A stretch of DNA of 64,000 nt from CADEED01 sp041395625. Lineage in GTDB: Bacteria > Pseudomonadota > Gammaproteobacteria > Steroidobacterales > Steroidobacteraceae. The stretch spans positions 992,001-1,056,000 of the forward strand of contig JAWLAE010000002.1 in NCBI GenBank assembly GCA_041395625.1. The letters run 5' to 3'. Every line of letters begins with the position of its first letter. The stretch's first letter is position 1. Made by a program: the position numbers and the translations under genes. Under the pieces are notes generated by a model. That model ran no database searches. It worked only from the letters and a program-made list of their open reading frames with translations, and was not told the origin of the DNA. Positions 1 to 8,314 of this stretch are shown one piece after another.

Positions 1-279
1 CGTGCCGAAACTGAATCGTCTGTCGGTGGCATGGCGGCGCGCCAGCACGTACGCGGCCCACGCGACACCCAAGGCCAGCGCGTGTGTGCCCATGTGCACC
101 CCATCCGCCAGCAACGCCATCGAACCCGACCAGATGCCGACGATCACTTCACCGATCATCACGGTGGCTGTCAGCACCACGGCGAGCAGCATGCGTCGCT
201 CTTTGGCAGTGCGCGCGCCCTGCCCGAACCGGTGATCATGGCGCACGGGATGGCGGCAATCGACTGTCATGGTCACCAT
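1..279 (-). CDS. dmeF: Cation diffusion facilitator, DmeF-like (N-terminal part, truncated by window edge)
   Basis: Reading the minus strand gives a protein that begins MVTMTVDCRHPVRHDHRFGQ and continues into a first membrane helix followed by GSMALLADGVHMGTHALALG and a third segment ending DRRFSFGT at the window edge. The SMALLADGxHM-TH signature is the metal-binding TM2 region of the CDF family, and the HDHRFGQ N-terminus with RRFSFGT resembles DmeF, a Co(II)/Ni(II)-type inner-membrane exporter. Two in-frame ATG codons (279 and 270) are possible starts. It is divergent from the DUF1838 gene at 413. Only about 93 residues are visible, so the C-terminal domain cannot be judged. Confidence 0.75.
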   Translation of the reverse strand, partial: MVTMTVDCRHPVRHDHRFGQGARTAKERRMLLAVVLTATVMIGEVIVGIWSGSMALLADGVHMGTHALALGVAWAAYVLARRHATDRRFSFGT

Positions 280-412
280 ACTGACGCGCGTGAGGGTCAC
301 GGGCAACCCGCTGCAGTTGCTCTGCGACCGTCGCTCTGCGATTCTGTCGCGTCGAACAACTACGATCCGGCTCAGCCGAGACTCATTCTCACTACCCAAG
401 CAAGGGGAACAT

Positions 413-1315
413 ATGCACAAATCAATCATTCTCATGGGCCTTGCCGCGCTTGCGACGCCGCTCGCTGCCGAAGGCCTGCTGACACCGGAGGTCGTCAAGA
501 CGGGCAATGACGCGTACGTGTGGCGCGCCAAAATGACTTGCGGCACCACCGAGAAAGGCGTGACGCGCTACGGCATGTGGGAAGGCAAGCTCTACAGCCG
601 TGTCCCGGGCGAGCGCGACCGGCACCTGTTCGACGTCGTCGGCATCAATACCCGGCAATGCAATCAACTGACCGACCCGAAGCGCGGCAACGGCTTCCGC
701 AGTGTGTCGCGCGAAATCATGGTGTATCTCGATCCGAAGACCAACGAGATCATCGACAAGTGGCAGAATCCGTGGACGGGTGAGCTGGTGGAGGTCGTGC
801 ACGTCGCGAACGATCCCGTCAACATGCGCGCAGCCGCCTATGCGATGAACGAAGATGGCCAACCAGTCACAGTGACATTGCGGCAGTACGGCGACACGCT
901 GGTCGATTCAACGGAAGTGCCACTCTTCTACACCAACCCATTGACTGGCGACTACCAGGACTACGTGGGTGGCAAGTACCACGCGATGGAGATCTTCAAT
1001 ACCTTCTACAATGCCGCGGATTTCACCAACGCCAAGAAGACCCGTGTGGGCGAGTCGCGCATCAGCTGGCAGCGCGTATCCGGATTCCTGCCATGGATGA
1101 AGATGGGTGATCGTCCGGGCACCATGATTTTCAACGCGACCGGTTTCTCGACCTTCGACAGCAAGAAGATCTCGCCGAAACTGATGGAAGTGCTCAATAC
1201 GCGCTATCAGAAATACCTGACGCCGCCGCCCGTTGATGACGCGCGACCCAATGAAACGACCTGGACAGTCGTCAAGAAATGGCTCGACGAGAAGCGTGCC
1301 TCCGAGAAAAAGTAA
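413..1315 (+). CDS. DUF1838 family secreted protein
   Basis: About 300 residues. The start at 413 is chosen because AAGGGGA sits just upstream and the protein then opens with a Sec-type signal (MHKSIILMGLAALATPLAAE). The mature part has a DUF1838 look: WEGKLYSR, the segment around NPWTGELVEVVHVANDPVN, and a late W-x-R-x-SGFLPWMKMG stretch. Function of the family is unknown. A second DUF1838 gene lies at 43795-44799 and shares the NP-T-E...VANDP pattern but carries a twin-arginine type leader. A strong hairpin terminator follows at 1329-1374, so this gene is probably monocistronic. Confidence 0.75.
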   Translation: MHKSIILMGLAALATPLAAEGLLTPEVVKTGNDAYVWRAKMTCGTTEKGVTRYGMWEGKLYSRVPGERDRHLFDVVGINTRQCNQLTDPKRGNGFRSVSREIMVYLDPKTNEIIDKWQNPWTGELVEVVHVANDPVNMRAAAYAMNEDGQPVTVTLRQYGDTLVDSTEVPLFYTNPLTGDYQDYVGGKYHAMEIFNTFYNAADFTNAKKTRVGESRISWQRVSGFLPWMKMGDRPGTMIFNATGFSTFDSKKISPKLMEVLNTRYQKYLTPPPVDDARPNETTWTVVKKWLDEKRASEKK

Positions 1316-1328
1316 AATGGCAGCATAG

Positions 1329-1374
1329 CCAGGGCAGTCGTGCCGCTTGTGCAGCGCACGAATGCCCTGGTTTT
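1329..1374 (+). terminator. Rho-independent terminator hairpin
   Basis: Positions 1329-1343 and 1356-1370 form a 15-bp inverted repeat with one mismatch (CCAGGGCAGTCGTGC against GCACGAATGCCCTGG), a 12-nt loop, and a TTTT run directly after. It lies 13 bases past the DUF1838 stop and separates it from the next gene. Confidence 0.8.
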
Positions 1375-1451
1375 GCGAACTGCAGCGTAGACTGCAGCAG
1401 CCTCGTATCCGACACTGCGGCGATGATGTCATCGTCCACCGAACGCGCAGC

Positions 1452-1955
1452 GTGAAGATCGCGCGGCTAGCAATTCTGGTGCTCCTGACGGCTACCTCCG
1501 TAGCCTCGTTCGCCAATGGCACGACGCGCGCCGGCCAGATGACCGTCTCGGTACTGTGGGACGACGCGATGACCAACAAGCAGGCGGCCGTCTGGATGGG
1601 CTATTTGTTCGCCCGCGTGCAATATGTATCGCGGCACGCACCCGAGTACCCCAACGTACCGGGAGTCGTGCAGGCGCGCTTCGAAGAAGAAGTGCACGCG
1701 CGCAGCGAGGCGGTCGAGATCTATCGCGATATCCGCGCGCGCAAACCAGATATGGCGACCGAGTATTTCGATTCGCTCGAGCGTGTCCACGCCGCGGGCT
1801 TCATGCGCGAGTATGTCTGGCGCTACTTGAAACGCCCAGAGTGGCAGCGACCTGCTGGTGACTTGCGGGAGACTGAATTCGATCGCTGGTCACGCGAGCA
1901 TCTGACTAACCACCAGGCCGAAACCCGCGGCCGAGTAGCACTCGCCGCGAATTAG
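1452..1955 (+). CDS. Hypothetical secreted protein
   Basis: About 167 residues. I chose the GTG at 1452 because it yields a clean Sec signal peptide (KIARLAILVLLTATSVASFA); upstream ATGs would add a non-hydrophobic tail that runs through the terminator hairpin. The mature part is polar and mostly helical (segments around AVWMGYLFARVQYVSRHAPE and EEVHARSEAVEIYRDIRARK) with no Cys and no motif I recognise. It follows the DUF1838 terminator, so it needs its own promoter. It converges on the CoA transferase gene that ends at 1985. Function unknown. Confidence 0.55.
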   Translation: MKIARLAILVLLTATSVASFANGTTRAGQMTVSVLWDDAMTNKQAAVWMGYLFARVQYVSRHAPEYPNVPGVVQARFEEEVHARSEAVEIYRDIRARKPDMATEYFDSLERVHAAGFMREYVWRYLKRPEWQRPAGDLRETEFDRWSREHLTNHQAETRGRVALAAN

Positions 1956-1984
1956 CTCGCTGCCGTCGGCCGGAGCGGCTTACT

Positions 1985-3163
1985 TCAGCCCAGCTCCACG
2001 ACTTTATCGGCTGCCAGCGCGTCGATATCGGGCGCCGACATACCGAGCCCCGCGAGGATCTCCCTAGTGTGCTGCCCGATACGCGCCAGCGTGGCACCCT
2101 GCGATACGCGCTCACCATTCATTTCGATGGGTAACGTCGGCAGTTTGGCAGACCGGCCGTCGGGCAGGGTCACGTCGGCGAGACCACCGCTCGCGAGCAG
2201 ATGCGGGTCGTCGAACATGTCCTCTGGCCGTCCAATCGGTGCGAACGGAATGCCCGTGTGCTCTAGCTTGTCGATCAACTCGTCGCGCGTGAACTGCCGC
2301 AGCAATTCACGCACCTGCGGCATCAGCTTGTCGCGTGCCAGGACGCGTTGATTGTTGGCTTTGAATTCAGGATTGGCGGCCAATTCCTCGAGACCGAAGG
2401 TCGCACAGAACTTCTCCCACAGCGAATCCGACACGACACCCACGAACACCTGTTGCCCGTCCTTGGTATCGAACACATCGTAGATGGCCCAGGCGGAAAT
2501 CCGCGCCGGCATCGGTGCCGCGGGCTTGCCCGTGACCGCCATCTGCGCCATGTGCTGGCCGATCATGTAGACCGTCGTCTCGAACAACGAGCTCGACACC
2601 TTCTGACCGCGCCCCGTCGCATGTCGTTGCTGCAACGCCGCCAGAATGGCGATGACGCCAAACATACCACCCGAGATGTCGATCACCGATGAACCAGCGC
2701 GCAGCGGGCGGCCCGGCGGACCGGTCATATACGCGAGACCACCCATCATCTGTGCCACTTCGTCGAGTGCCGTGCGATGCTCGTACGGACCCGAAAGAAA
2801 GCCTTTCTCAGAACAGTAGATCAGCCGCTCGTTGGTCTTCGCCAGCTCCTCGTAAGACAGACCTAGCCGATCGAGCGCGCCTTGCCTGAAGTTTTCCACG
2901 AGTACGTCGCTCGATGCCGCCAGCTTCCTGGCCACTGCCAGGCCCCGGGGGTCTTTCAGATTGAGGACGATACTCTTTTTATTGCGGTTGTATGTCGGGA
3001 AGTAGCCAGCGCCGGATCCTAACAATCGTCGCGTCGCGTCACCGCCGATCGGCTCTACTTTGATGACGTCGGCCCCCAGTTCGACCAGGATGGCGCCCAC
3101 TGCCGGCCCCATCACCATGTGCGTGAATTCGACTACCTTGATTCCTGCGAGTGGCAATGCCAT
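1985..3163 (-). CDS. CaiB/BaiF (class III) CoA transferase
   Basis: 392 residues, the usual length for family III CoA transferases. The N-terminus (LAGIKVVEFTHMVMGPAVG, then LVELGADVIKVEPIGGDATR) is the CaiB nucleotide-binding signature, followed by NRNKKSIVLNLKDPRG. Family members move CoA between carboxylic acids through an aspartyl-CoA intermediate. AGGGA precedes the ATG. It is the last gene of a four-gene operon (leuC-like, leuD-like, lyase, this), 14 bases after the lyase. The context suggests it activates the hydroxy-acid made by the dehydratase, for example citramalate, before the lyase cleaves it. The substrate is inferred, not shown. Confidence 0.88.
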   Translation of the reverse strand: MALPLAGIKVVEFTHMVMGPAVGAILVELGADVIKVEPIGGDATRRLLGSGAGYFPTYNRNKKSIVLNLKDPRGLAVARKLAASSDVLVENFRQGALDRLGLSYEELAKTNERLIYCSEKGFLSGPYEHRTALDEVAQMMGGLAYMTGPPGRPLRAGSSVIDISGGMFGVIAILAALQQRHATGRGQKVSSSLFETTVYMIGQHMAQMAVTGKPAAPMPARISAWAIYDVFDTKDGQQVFVGVVSDSLWEKFCATFGLEELAANPEFKANNQRVLARDKLMPQVRELLRQFTRDELIDKLEHTGIPFAPIGRPEDMFDDPHLLASGGLADVTLPDGRSAKLPTLPIEMNGERVSQGATLARIGQHTREILAGLGMSAPDIDALAADKVVELG

Positions 3164-3177
3164 GAATAATCCCTGAT

Positions 3178-4107
3178 TTATTGATTAGGTGCGAAGCCGA
3201 GCGGCAAGCCAGCGTCGGGCGTGAAGCCGTAGAGTTGCTCGCCCGGCAGCGCATCACTCAGGATCTGACGCACGGCGAGCAAGCGCGGCAAATCGATGCC
3301 GGTTTTCAGCCCCATTGCCTGCAGCATAAACACCAGGTCCTCGGTGACAATATTGCCAGATGCGCCGGGCGCAAACGGACAGCCGCCCAACCCCGCCATC
3401 GAGCTGTCGAAGGTGGTGATGCCCACGTCGAGTCCTGCCACGACATTGGCCAGCCCCAGACCGCGCGTATTGTGCAGGTGCAGGCCCGAGAGATTGTGGT
3501 CGCCCACGGCGCGCTTGACACGCCGCACCAAGTCTTTGACTTGCTGCGGGTTGGCGTACCCCGTGGTATCAGACAGACCCACTTCATCGCAGCCGGCCGC
3601 CATCAGTTGCTCCGCCAGCCGCACGACGGTATCCGGCGGCACGATGCCCTCGATCGTGCAGCCGAAAGCGGTCGACAGCCCGCCTTCGAACTTCGGGCGT
3701 TGCGCTGCGGGCTGAGCACGGATCAGCGCGACGATGTTGCGCGTCTCGTCGAGCATCTGTGCATGCGTGCGACGCACGTTCTTCAGGCTATGTGTCTCCG
3801 AGCACGACAGCGGAATCGTGATCTTGTGCGCACCGGCCTTGACTGCCGCCTCTGCGCCTTTGAGATTCGGCACCAGCACCGCGACCGTCAGTTCGGGGAT
3901 CGACCGCGCATGGGCGACGACGTCGGCGGTATCCGCGAGCTGCGGCAGGATGTGGGCCGGTACGAAGCTACCTACTTCGATCTCGCGCACGCCCGCCGCC
4001 GCCAGTGCACTGATCCAGGCTTTCTTCGCCGGCAATGGCATCACCGGTTCGATGCTCTGCAAGCCGTCGCGCGGCCCTACCTCACTGATGAGAATCTCCT
4101 GCGTCAT
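3178..4107 (-). CDS. HMG-CoA lyase family protein (possible citramalyl-CoA lyase)
   Basis: 309 residues, DRE-TIM/HMGL-like aldolase family. The first strand carries ISEVGPRDGLQSIEPVMP (catalytic Arg-Asp), then EVGSFVP, a SCSETHSLKNVRR stretch, LSDTTGYANP, the metal-binding HLHNTRGLGLANV, and the active-site GGCPFAPGASGN loop with its Cys. HMG-CoA lyases give acetoacetate and acetyl-CoA, but relatives in Chloroflexus cleave (R)-citramalyl-CoA to pyruvate and acetyl-CoA. Lying between a LeuCD pair and a CoA transferase, with no leucine-degradation genes nearby, the latter role fits better. Its ATG overlaps the leuD stop by 4 bases, implying translational coupling. Confidence 0.85.
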   Translation of the reverse strand: MTQEILISEVGPRDGLQSIEPVMPLPAKKAWISALAAAGVREIEVGSFVPAHILPQLADTADVVAHARSIPELTVAVLVPNLKGAEAAVKAGAHKITIPLSCSETHSLKNVRRTHAQMLDETRNIVALIRAQPAAQRPKFEGGLSTAFGCTIEGIVPPDTVVRLAEQLMAAGCDEVGLSDTTGYANPQQVKDLVRRVKRAVGDHNLSGLHLHNTRGLGLANVVAGLDVGITTFDSSMAGLGGCPFAPGASGNIVTEDLVFMLQAMGLKTGIDLPRLLAVRQILSDALPGEQLYGFTPDAGLPLGFAPNQ

Positions 4108-4733
4108 CTTCCACCTATGTCGTAGATCCAGGGTCGCCGCGCTCGATCCGCTTGCTGGAACGCGGTGATTGCCGACGCATGCTTGAGCGTCAGGTCGATC
4201 GCGTCGAGGCCCTCGAGCAGCATTTCCTTCGGCTCACTCGCGAGCTCGAAGTGATATGCCTGCCCGTCTGCCACCACCGTCTGCGCGGGCAGATCGAAAC
4301 TGACGCGGTGGTGCTGCGGATCGCACTCCACCCAGGCTGCGATCGCCGCGACGTCCTCGGCTGACAGCCGCACCGGCAAGATCCCATTGCGCACACAATT
4401 GCTGAAGAAGATCGGCGCAAAGCTTGGCGCAATGATGGCGCGTATCCCATATTCGGCCAAGGCCCAGACGGCGTGTTCCCGGCTGGAGCCGCAGCCGAAA
4501 TTGTCGCCGCCCAACAATGCTTGCGTGCCCGCATAGGCCGCCTGGTTCAGCACGAAATCAGGATTGACCTCGCGACCGCCAATCTGCCGGTAGCGCCAAC
4601 CCGCGAACAGGCCATCAGCCAGCCCGGTCTTGGAGACGGTCTTCATCTCGCGCGATGGGATGATCGCATCGGTGTCGATGTTGGCGCGCAGGAGTGGCGC
4701 AGTAACGGCGGTCAAACGAACGAAGGGCTGCAT
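4104..4733 (-). CDS. leuD: 3-isopropylmalate dehydratase-type small subunit (LeuD family)
   Basis: 209 residues. Typical LeuD features: ANIDTDAIIPSREMKTV near the N-terminus, GDNFGCGSSREHAVWALAEYG in the swivel loop (Ser-Arg substrate contact), and APSFAPIFFSNCVRNGILPV. The start has GGGGAGATGAG just upstream. It forms an aconitase-like heterodimer with the preceding LeuC homologue. Because leuA and leuB are absent and a CoA transferase and lyase follow, the pair may hydrate itaconate, citraconate or mesaconate rather than act in leucine synthesis. The symbol names the family only. Confidence 0.85.
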   Translation of the reverse strand: MQPFVRLTAVTAPLLRANIDTDAIIPSREMKTVSKTGLADGLFAGWRYRQIGGREVNPDFVLNQAAYAGTQALLGGDNFGCGSSREHAVWALAEYGIRAIIAPSFAPIFFSNCVRNGILPVRLSAEDVAAIAAWVECDPQHHRVSFDLPAQTVVADGQAYHFELASEPKEMLLEGLDAIDLTLKHASAITAFQQADRARRPWIYDIGGR

Positions 4734-4753
4734 CTCATCTCCCCAGCGATCTC

Positions 4754-6166
4754 TTAGCCAGCCAGCTTGCGCGCGTCGGCGATTCGGCCAGCGATGGCGC
4801 TCGCTACGACTGTCTCAGGGCTCGCGATGTGGGTGCGTGTCTCAGGACCTTGGCGGCTCTCGAAGTTGCGATTGGTCGAGGAGATCACGCGCTCGCGCGG
4901 CCCGAAACTCTCGCCGCCGGCGAAGAAACACATCGAACACCCCGACTCCCGCCACTCGAATCCGGCGTCTTTGAAAATGCGATCGAGTCCCTCCGCCTCG
5001 GCGCTACGCTTGACAGCCATCGACCCGGGCACGCAGATCGCACGCACGTCAGGCGCCACTTTGCGGCCTTTCAACAACATCGCCGCACGACGCAAGTCCG
5101 ACAAGCGGCTGTTGGTGCACGAACCCACGAAGGCCGCATCTATCTTCAGGCCCTCGAGCGGCGCGCCCGGCTCCACCGCCATATAGCCAATTGCGCGCGC
5201 GTACGCTTCCGAGCTTGCGCCGCTCGCCTGCTGCTGGGGCACTGCCGCGGTAACCGGCACAGCGTGTTGCGGGCTGGTACCCCAGGTCACCATCGGCGCG
5301 AGATCACTGACATCGATGCTGTGCTCGGCATCGAAACTCGCACCGTCGTCCGAAGGCAGCTGCCGCCACGAACTCACCGCGCGATCCCAGTCGGCGCCCT
5401 GCGGCACGAACCGCCGGCCCTGCAGGTAGTTGTAAGTCTTGTCGTCCGGCGCGATGAGACCCGTGACAGCCGAAAATTCCGTCGCCATGTTGCAGAGTGT
5501 GAGTCGCGCCTCGATATCCAGCGCCTCGACGGCGCTGCCCGCGTATTCCACCGCATAACCATTGCCGCCGGCAGAGCCGAAGCGGCTGATCATCACGAGG
5601 CTAAGGTCCTTCGCGGTAACGCCCGGTGCGAGCTTGCCGGTGAACGTCATGCGCATAGTCTTCGGCTTGTTCATGCGCAGGCAACCTGTCGCCAATGCAT
5701 GCTCCGCTTCGGTCGAACCAATGCCCCAGGCGAAGGACCCGATCGCCCCTTGCGTGCAGGTGTGGCTGTCGGGACAAACGATGGTCGTGCCGGGCAGCAC
5801 GATGCCGAGTTCGGGAGAAATTACGTGCACGATGCCCTGGTCGGCATCCCGCACATCGAACAGATGAATGCCCGCGGCCCGTGCCGCCTCGCGTGTTTCC
5901 ACGATGAAGGCTCGGCCACCGGGCATCTGTGTGTCATCACCCCGCCCCGGCAAGGTGTCGACGATATGATCCATCGTGCAGAAGACGCGACTCGGATCGA
6001 CGATCGGGCGCCCCGCTTCACGCAGTGACTTGAGCGCTATGGATCCGGTGCGCTCGTGCAGAAAGACGCGGTCGATCGCGAGCAGCGCGACACCGCCAGG
6101 CAGTTCCTTGACGAGATGCTGGCGCCAGATCTTCTCGAATAGCGTCAGCGGGGCATCGTAAGTCAT
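4754..6166 (-). CDS. leuC: 3-isopropylmalate dehydratase-type large subunit (LeuC family)
   Basis: 470 residues, full bacterial LeuC length. The [4Fe-4S] ligands appear in VGSCTNSRLSDLRRA and in ESGCSMCFF, and CPDSHTCTQGAIGSFAWGIG is the conserved substrate loop. Unusually, after CSMC the usual biosynthetic LeuC run (about LxMNxDxLxPGERCASTSNR) is replaced by FFAGGESFGPRERVISSTNR, and the later GGRTHLVSP is ETRTHIASP. This divergence next to the active site, together with the downstream lyase and CoA transferase, argues for a non-leucine substrate. It is the first gene of the minus-strand operon ending at 1985. Confidence 0.85.
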   Translation of the reverse strand: MTYDAPLTLFEKIWRQHLVKELPGGVALLAIDRVFLHERTGSIALKSLREAGRPIVDPSRVFCTMDHIVDTLPGRGDDTQMPGGRAFIVETREAARAAGIHLFDVRDADQGIVHVISPELGIVLPGTTIVCPDSHTCTQGAIGSFAWGIGSTEAEHALATGCLRMNKPKTMRMTFTGKLAPGVTAKDLSLVMISRFGSAGGNGYAVEYAGSAVEALDIEARLTLCNMATEFSAVTGLIAPDDKTYNYLQGRRFVPQGADWDRAVSSWRQLPSDDGASFDAEHSIDVSDLAPMVTWGTSPQHAVPVTAAVPQQQASGASSEAYARAIGYMAVEPGAPLEGLKIDAAFVGSCTNSRLSDLRRAAMLLKGRKVAPDVRAICVPGSMAVKRSAEAEGLDRIFKDAGFEWRESGCSMCFFAGGESFGPRERVISSTNRNFESRQGPETRTHIASPETVVASAIAGRIADARKLAG

Positions 6167-6515
6167 GCCCTATTGTCGCAAAGCTGGCGCCCGGCTGCGC
6201 GCCCTCGCGGTGCACGTCCGCTACGCAAGCAGCATGGCGGCCTCGTTCGCGGTTTCGCGGGGCCCGAAGTCCTCGCCGAACCATCGCGTCAGTGCCTCGC
6301 AACCGGACATCCGCTAGAACTAAGGTGATTGCGTCCGGCGGGGATACCCTATGCGGCCAGCATACGCAACTCGGGTTCCCGTTGGTCGAGCATCGGTGCA
6401 GATTCGCGCCCGCTGGCACCGGTCAGCTATCAGCATGCACCAGGTGCGCCTGTCGTCACACACCTACAGGGCGGTTACACTGCCGAGCGTCGCGAATTTC
6501 CGCACAGGAGCCAGT
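6167..6515. other. Divergent intergenic region between leuC-like operon and SDR gene
   Basis: About 350 bases that must hold the promoters of both the leuC-like operon and the SDR gene. The only protein-like reading I see is a 29-codon minus-strand frame at 6221-6310, too short to call. I found no convincing operator palindrome or hairpin. Confidence 0.4.
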
Positions 6516-7367
6516 ATGACATCCTCCACATGGACACGCCGGGCGGCGATTGCCGGGACTGGCCTGCTGCCGCTGGCGGCTGCCGCGGCTAACAACTTGG
6601 CCCGCTCGATGAATGAGCAGCCGCGCTTCGCCGGCAAAGTCGCAATCGTCACGGGCGCCACATCCGGCATGGGTGCGGTGACGGCTCGTCATCTGGCGGC
6701 GGCCGGCGCGCGTGTCGCATTCTGCGGCCGGCGCGTCGACGAAGGTCGCGCGGTGGAGAAGTCCATTACCGATGCGGGCGGCGAAGCCCTATTCGTGCAA
6801 GCGGACGTTACGATCGAGTCCGAAGTCAAGAGTTTGTTCGCTGCGGTCGAGCAGCGTTACGGCAGACTCGACTACGCCTTCAATAACGTCGGCACATCAC
6901 AGGGCACGGCGCTCCTGCACGAACTGCCGACCGAAGACTTCGACGTCGTCATGAACACGAACCTGCGCGGCAATTTTCTACAGATGAAGTATGAGATCCC
7001 GCTGATGCTGCGCGCGGGCGGCGGCGTGATCATCGGCAACAGCTCGATTGCCGGATTGCGATACCTGCCTAACAAAGCCCATTACAGCGGCGCCAAACAT
7101 GGCGTGAATGGTATGTACTGTGCCGCCGCCTTGGCGTATGCCGAGAAGAACATCCGCATCAACGTCATCTGCCCCGGCCTCATCAAGACGGAAAAGGCCA
7201 TGCGCGTGCTGGGAGGCAATGAACACGCCTTGGATGAACGTATCCCGATGGGTCATATCGGTCAGTCAGAGGACGTTGCGGCAGCGGTGATGTGGCTGTT
7301 TTCCGACGAAGCACGCTACCTCACTGGTGCCGTCCTGCCGATCGACGGTGGACAGTCAGTCGTCTGA
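6516..7367 (+). CDS. Short-chain dehydrogenase/reductase with putative twin-arginine signal
   Basis: 283 residues. AGGAG at 6506-6510 supports the ATG at 6516. The N-terminus TWTRRAAIAGTGLLPLAAAA looks like a Tat leader (Arg-Arg then a hydrophobic Ala/Leu run). The classical SDR fold follows: cofactor loop TGATSGMG, then a NNVG in place of NNAG, catalytic Ser in NSSIAG, YSGAK for Tyr-x3-Lys, and a PGLIKT segment; the end is GAVLPIDGGQ. An internal Met at 6609 would remove the leader but has no ribosome-binding site. Exported SDRs are uncommon, so the leader is worth noting. The 3' end overlaps the convergent lipoprotein gene by 47 bases. Confidence 0.85.
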   Translation: MTSSTWTRRAAIAGTGLLPLAAAAANNLARSMNEQPRFAGKVAIVTGATSGMGAVTARHLAAAGARVAFCGRRVDEGRAVEKSITDAGGEALFVQADVTIESEVKSLFAAVEQRYGRLDYAFNNVGTSQGTALLHELPTEDFDVVMNTNLRGNFLQMKYEIPLMLRAGGGVIIGNSSIAGLRYLPNKAHYSGAKHGVNGMYCAAALAYAEKNIRINVICPGLIKTEKAMRVLGGNEHALDERIPMGHIGQSEDVAAAVMWLFSDEARYLTGAVLPIDGGQSVV

Positions 7368-8244
7368 ACTCCCGTCTTACACGCTGCGCAGAGGATGAAC
7401 GTGCGAATAGCACGACCAGTGCCAGTGACAACGTGAACAAGCCATCCACTGCGCCGACCGCACCGATGCCAAAGCCGGACCGCTTGACAACTCTGATCGG
7501 CGCCGTGCCCTGTCGGACGCGCTCTTCGAACGTTGCCAGTTCAGTAGCGAAGTGGTTGTTCAAGTCGGCCAATGCCAGGTTGAATCCCTCCACCTGTTGA
7601 TTGCGCAGCGTGACTCCCTGTTCGATCATGGTTGTCGAGCCCACGAGCATGCTGGTGCCGCCAGCGCGCAACAGCAAGGTACGAGTCTGCGGCTCGATCA
7701 CCGCCAGATCGATTAGCGTTCCGGTTTCATTGCGGTTGCCGCGCACCAGGAACGCGCCGACGATCGTGAGATAGCTCAATGCGCGACGATTCTCGTCACG
7801 CTGGCTGACCTGGTCGTAGGAAGCCAGCGCGACGACGTCGAGATCCTGTAGGTGCGCGATGCGTTGCAGAGTCTCGAAATTGCCAGCGACAGCGCCGGCG
7901 CGCAAATAGTAGTCAGGGATTACGACGATATCACTGACGTAATCGAGTCCGATGAACCGCTCCTTGATTCTTTGCAGGAGCATTTCTCGCTGGACCGCGA
8001 TATCCGCGCCAGCTGGGCTGGCTGGCGGCAGGAATGTGAGTCCAACACGCAATGGCACACGCAGCGCGGGTGACTCGCCGGGCTGCGGAACATCGCCGTC
8101 TGGATATAGGAACTCCACGAGTGTCGTTGACGTCGCGTGACTCTTGCCGCAATTCAGCAGACACATCGCATCCAGGGACTGGCAGCCCGCCAGCACCAAA
8201 GGCAGCAAGCCAAGCATGCACTTCCGTGCCGTCGCCGATGTCAT
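7321..8244 (-). CDS. Rhombotarget-type lipoprotein (GlyGly-CTERM-like tail)
   Basis: 307 residues. LPLVLAGCQS gives a lipobox with Cys21. The body starts LVEFLYPDGDVP and LRVPLRVGLTFLPP, a pattern of the rhombosortase-associated lipoprotein family. Near the C-terminus GFGIGAVGAVDGLFTLSLALVVLFARS is a Gly-rich turn, a hydrophobic helix and a basic end, like the GlyGly-CTERM sorting signal cut by rhombosortase. Here about 20 basic residues follow the helix, longer than usual. GGAGG at 8251-8255 fits the ATG at 8244. It is divergent from a tetR gene, with two operators between them. Family membership is recalled from motifs, not searched. Confidence 0.7.
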   Translation of the reverse strand: MTSATARKCMLGLLPLVLAGCQSLDAMCLLNCGKSHATSTTLVEFLYPDGDVPQPGESPALRVPLRVGLTFLPPASPAGADIAVQREMLLQRIKERFIGLDYVSDIVVIPDYYLRAGAVAGNFETLQRIAHLQDLDVVALASYDQVSQRDENRRALSYLTIVGAFLVRGNRNETGTLIDLAVIEPQTRTLLLRAGGTSMLVGSTTMIEQGVTLRNQQVEGFNLALADLNNHFATELATFEERVRQGTAPIRVVKRSGFGIGAVGAVDGLFTLSLALVVLFARSSSAQRVRREFRRLTVHRRSAGRHQ

Positions 8245-8268
8245 ATGTACCTCCAGGCCAATCGTTTT

Positions 8269-8285
8269 ATTGAACGATGTTCAAT
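8269..8285. promoter_or_regulatory. Putative TetR operator 1
   Basis: ATTGAACGATGTTCAAT is a perfect 7-bp inverted repeat with a 3-base spacer. It lies 25 bases upstream of the lipoprotein start. Its arms are identical to those of the second site at 8298-8314, centred 29 bases away. Confidence 0.75.
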
Positions 8286-8297
8286 TAATACCAGATT

Positions 8298-8314
8298 ATT
8301 GAACACCGTTCAAT
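8298..8314. promoter_or_regulatory. Putative TetR operator 2
   Basis: ATTGAACACCGTTCAAT repeats the arms ATTGAAC/GTTCAAT exactly with a different 3-base spacer. It lies 38 bases upstream of the tetR start. Two matching sites in a divergent promoter fit autoregulation and control of the lipoprotein. Confidence 0.75.

Noticed and set aside
6221..6310. 29-codon minus-strand peptide with a natural look (WFGEDFGPRETANEAAMLLA)
   Set aside because: Too short, no ribosome-binding site seen and no known family; noted in the intergenic entry only.
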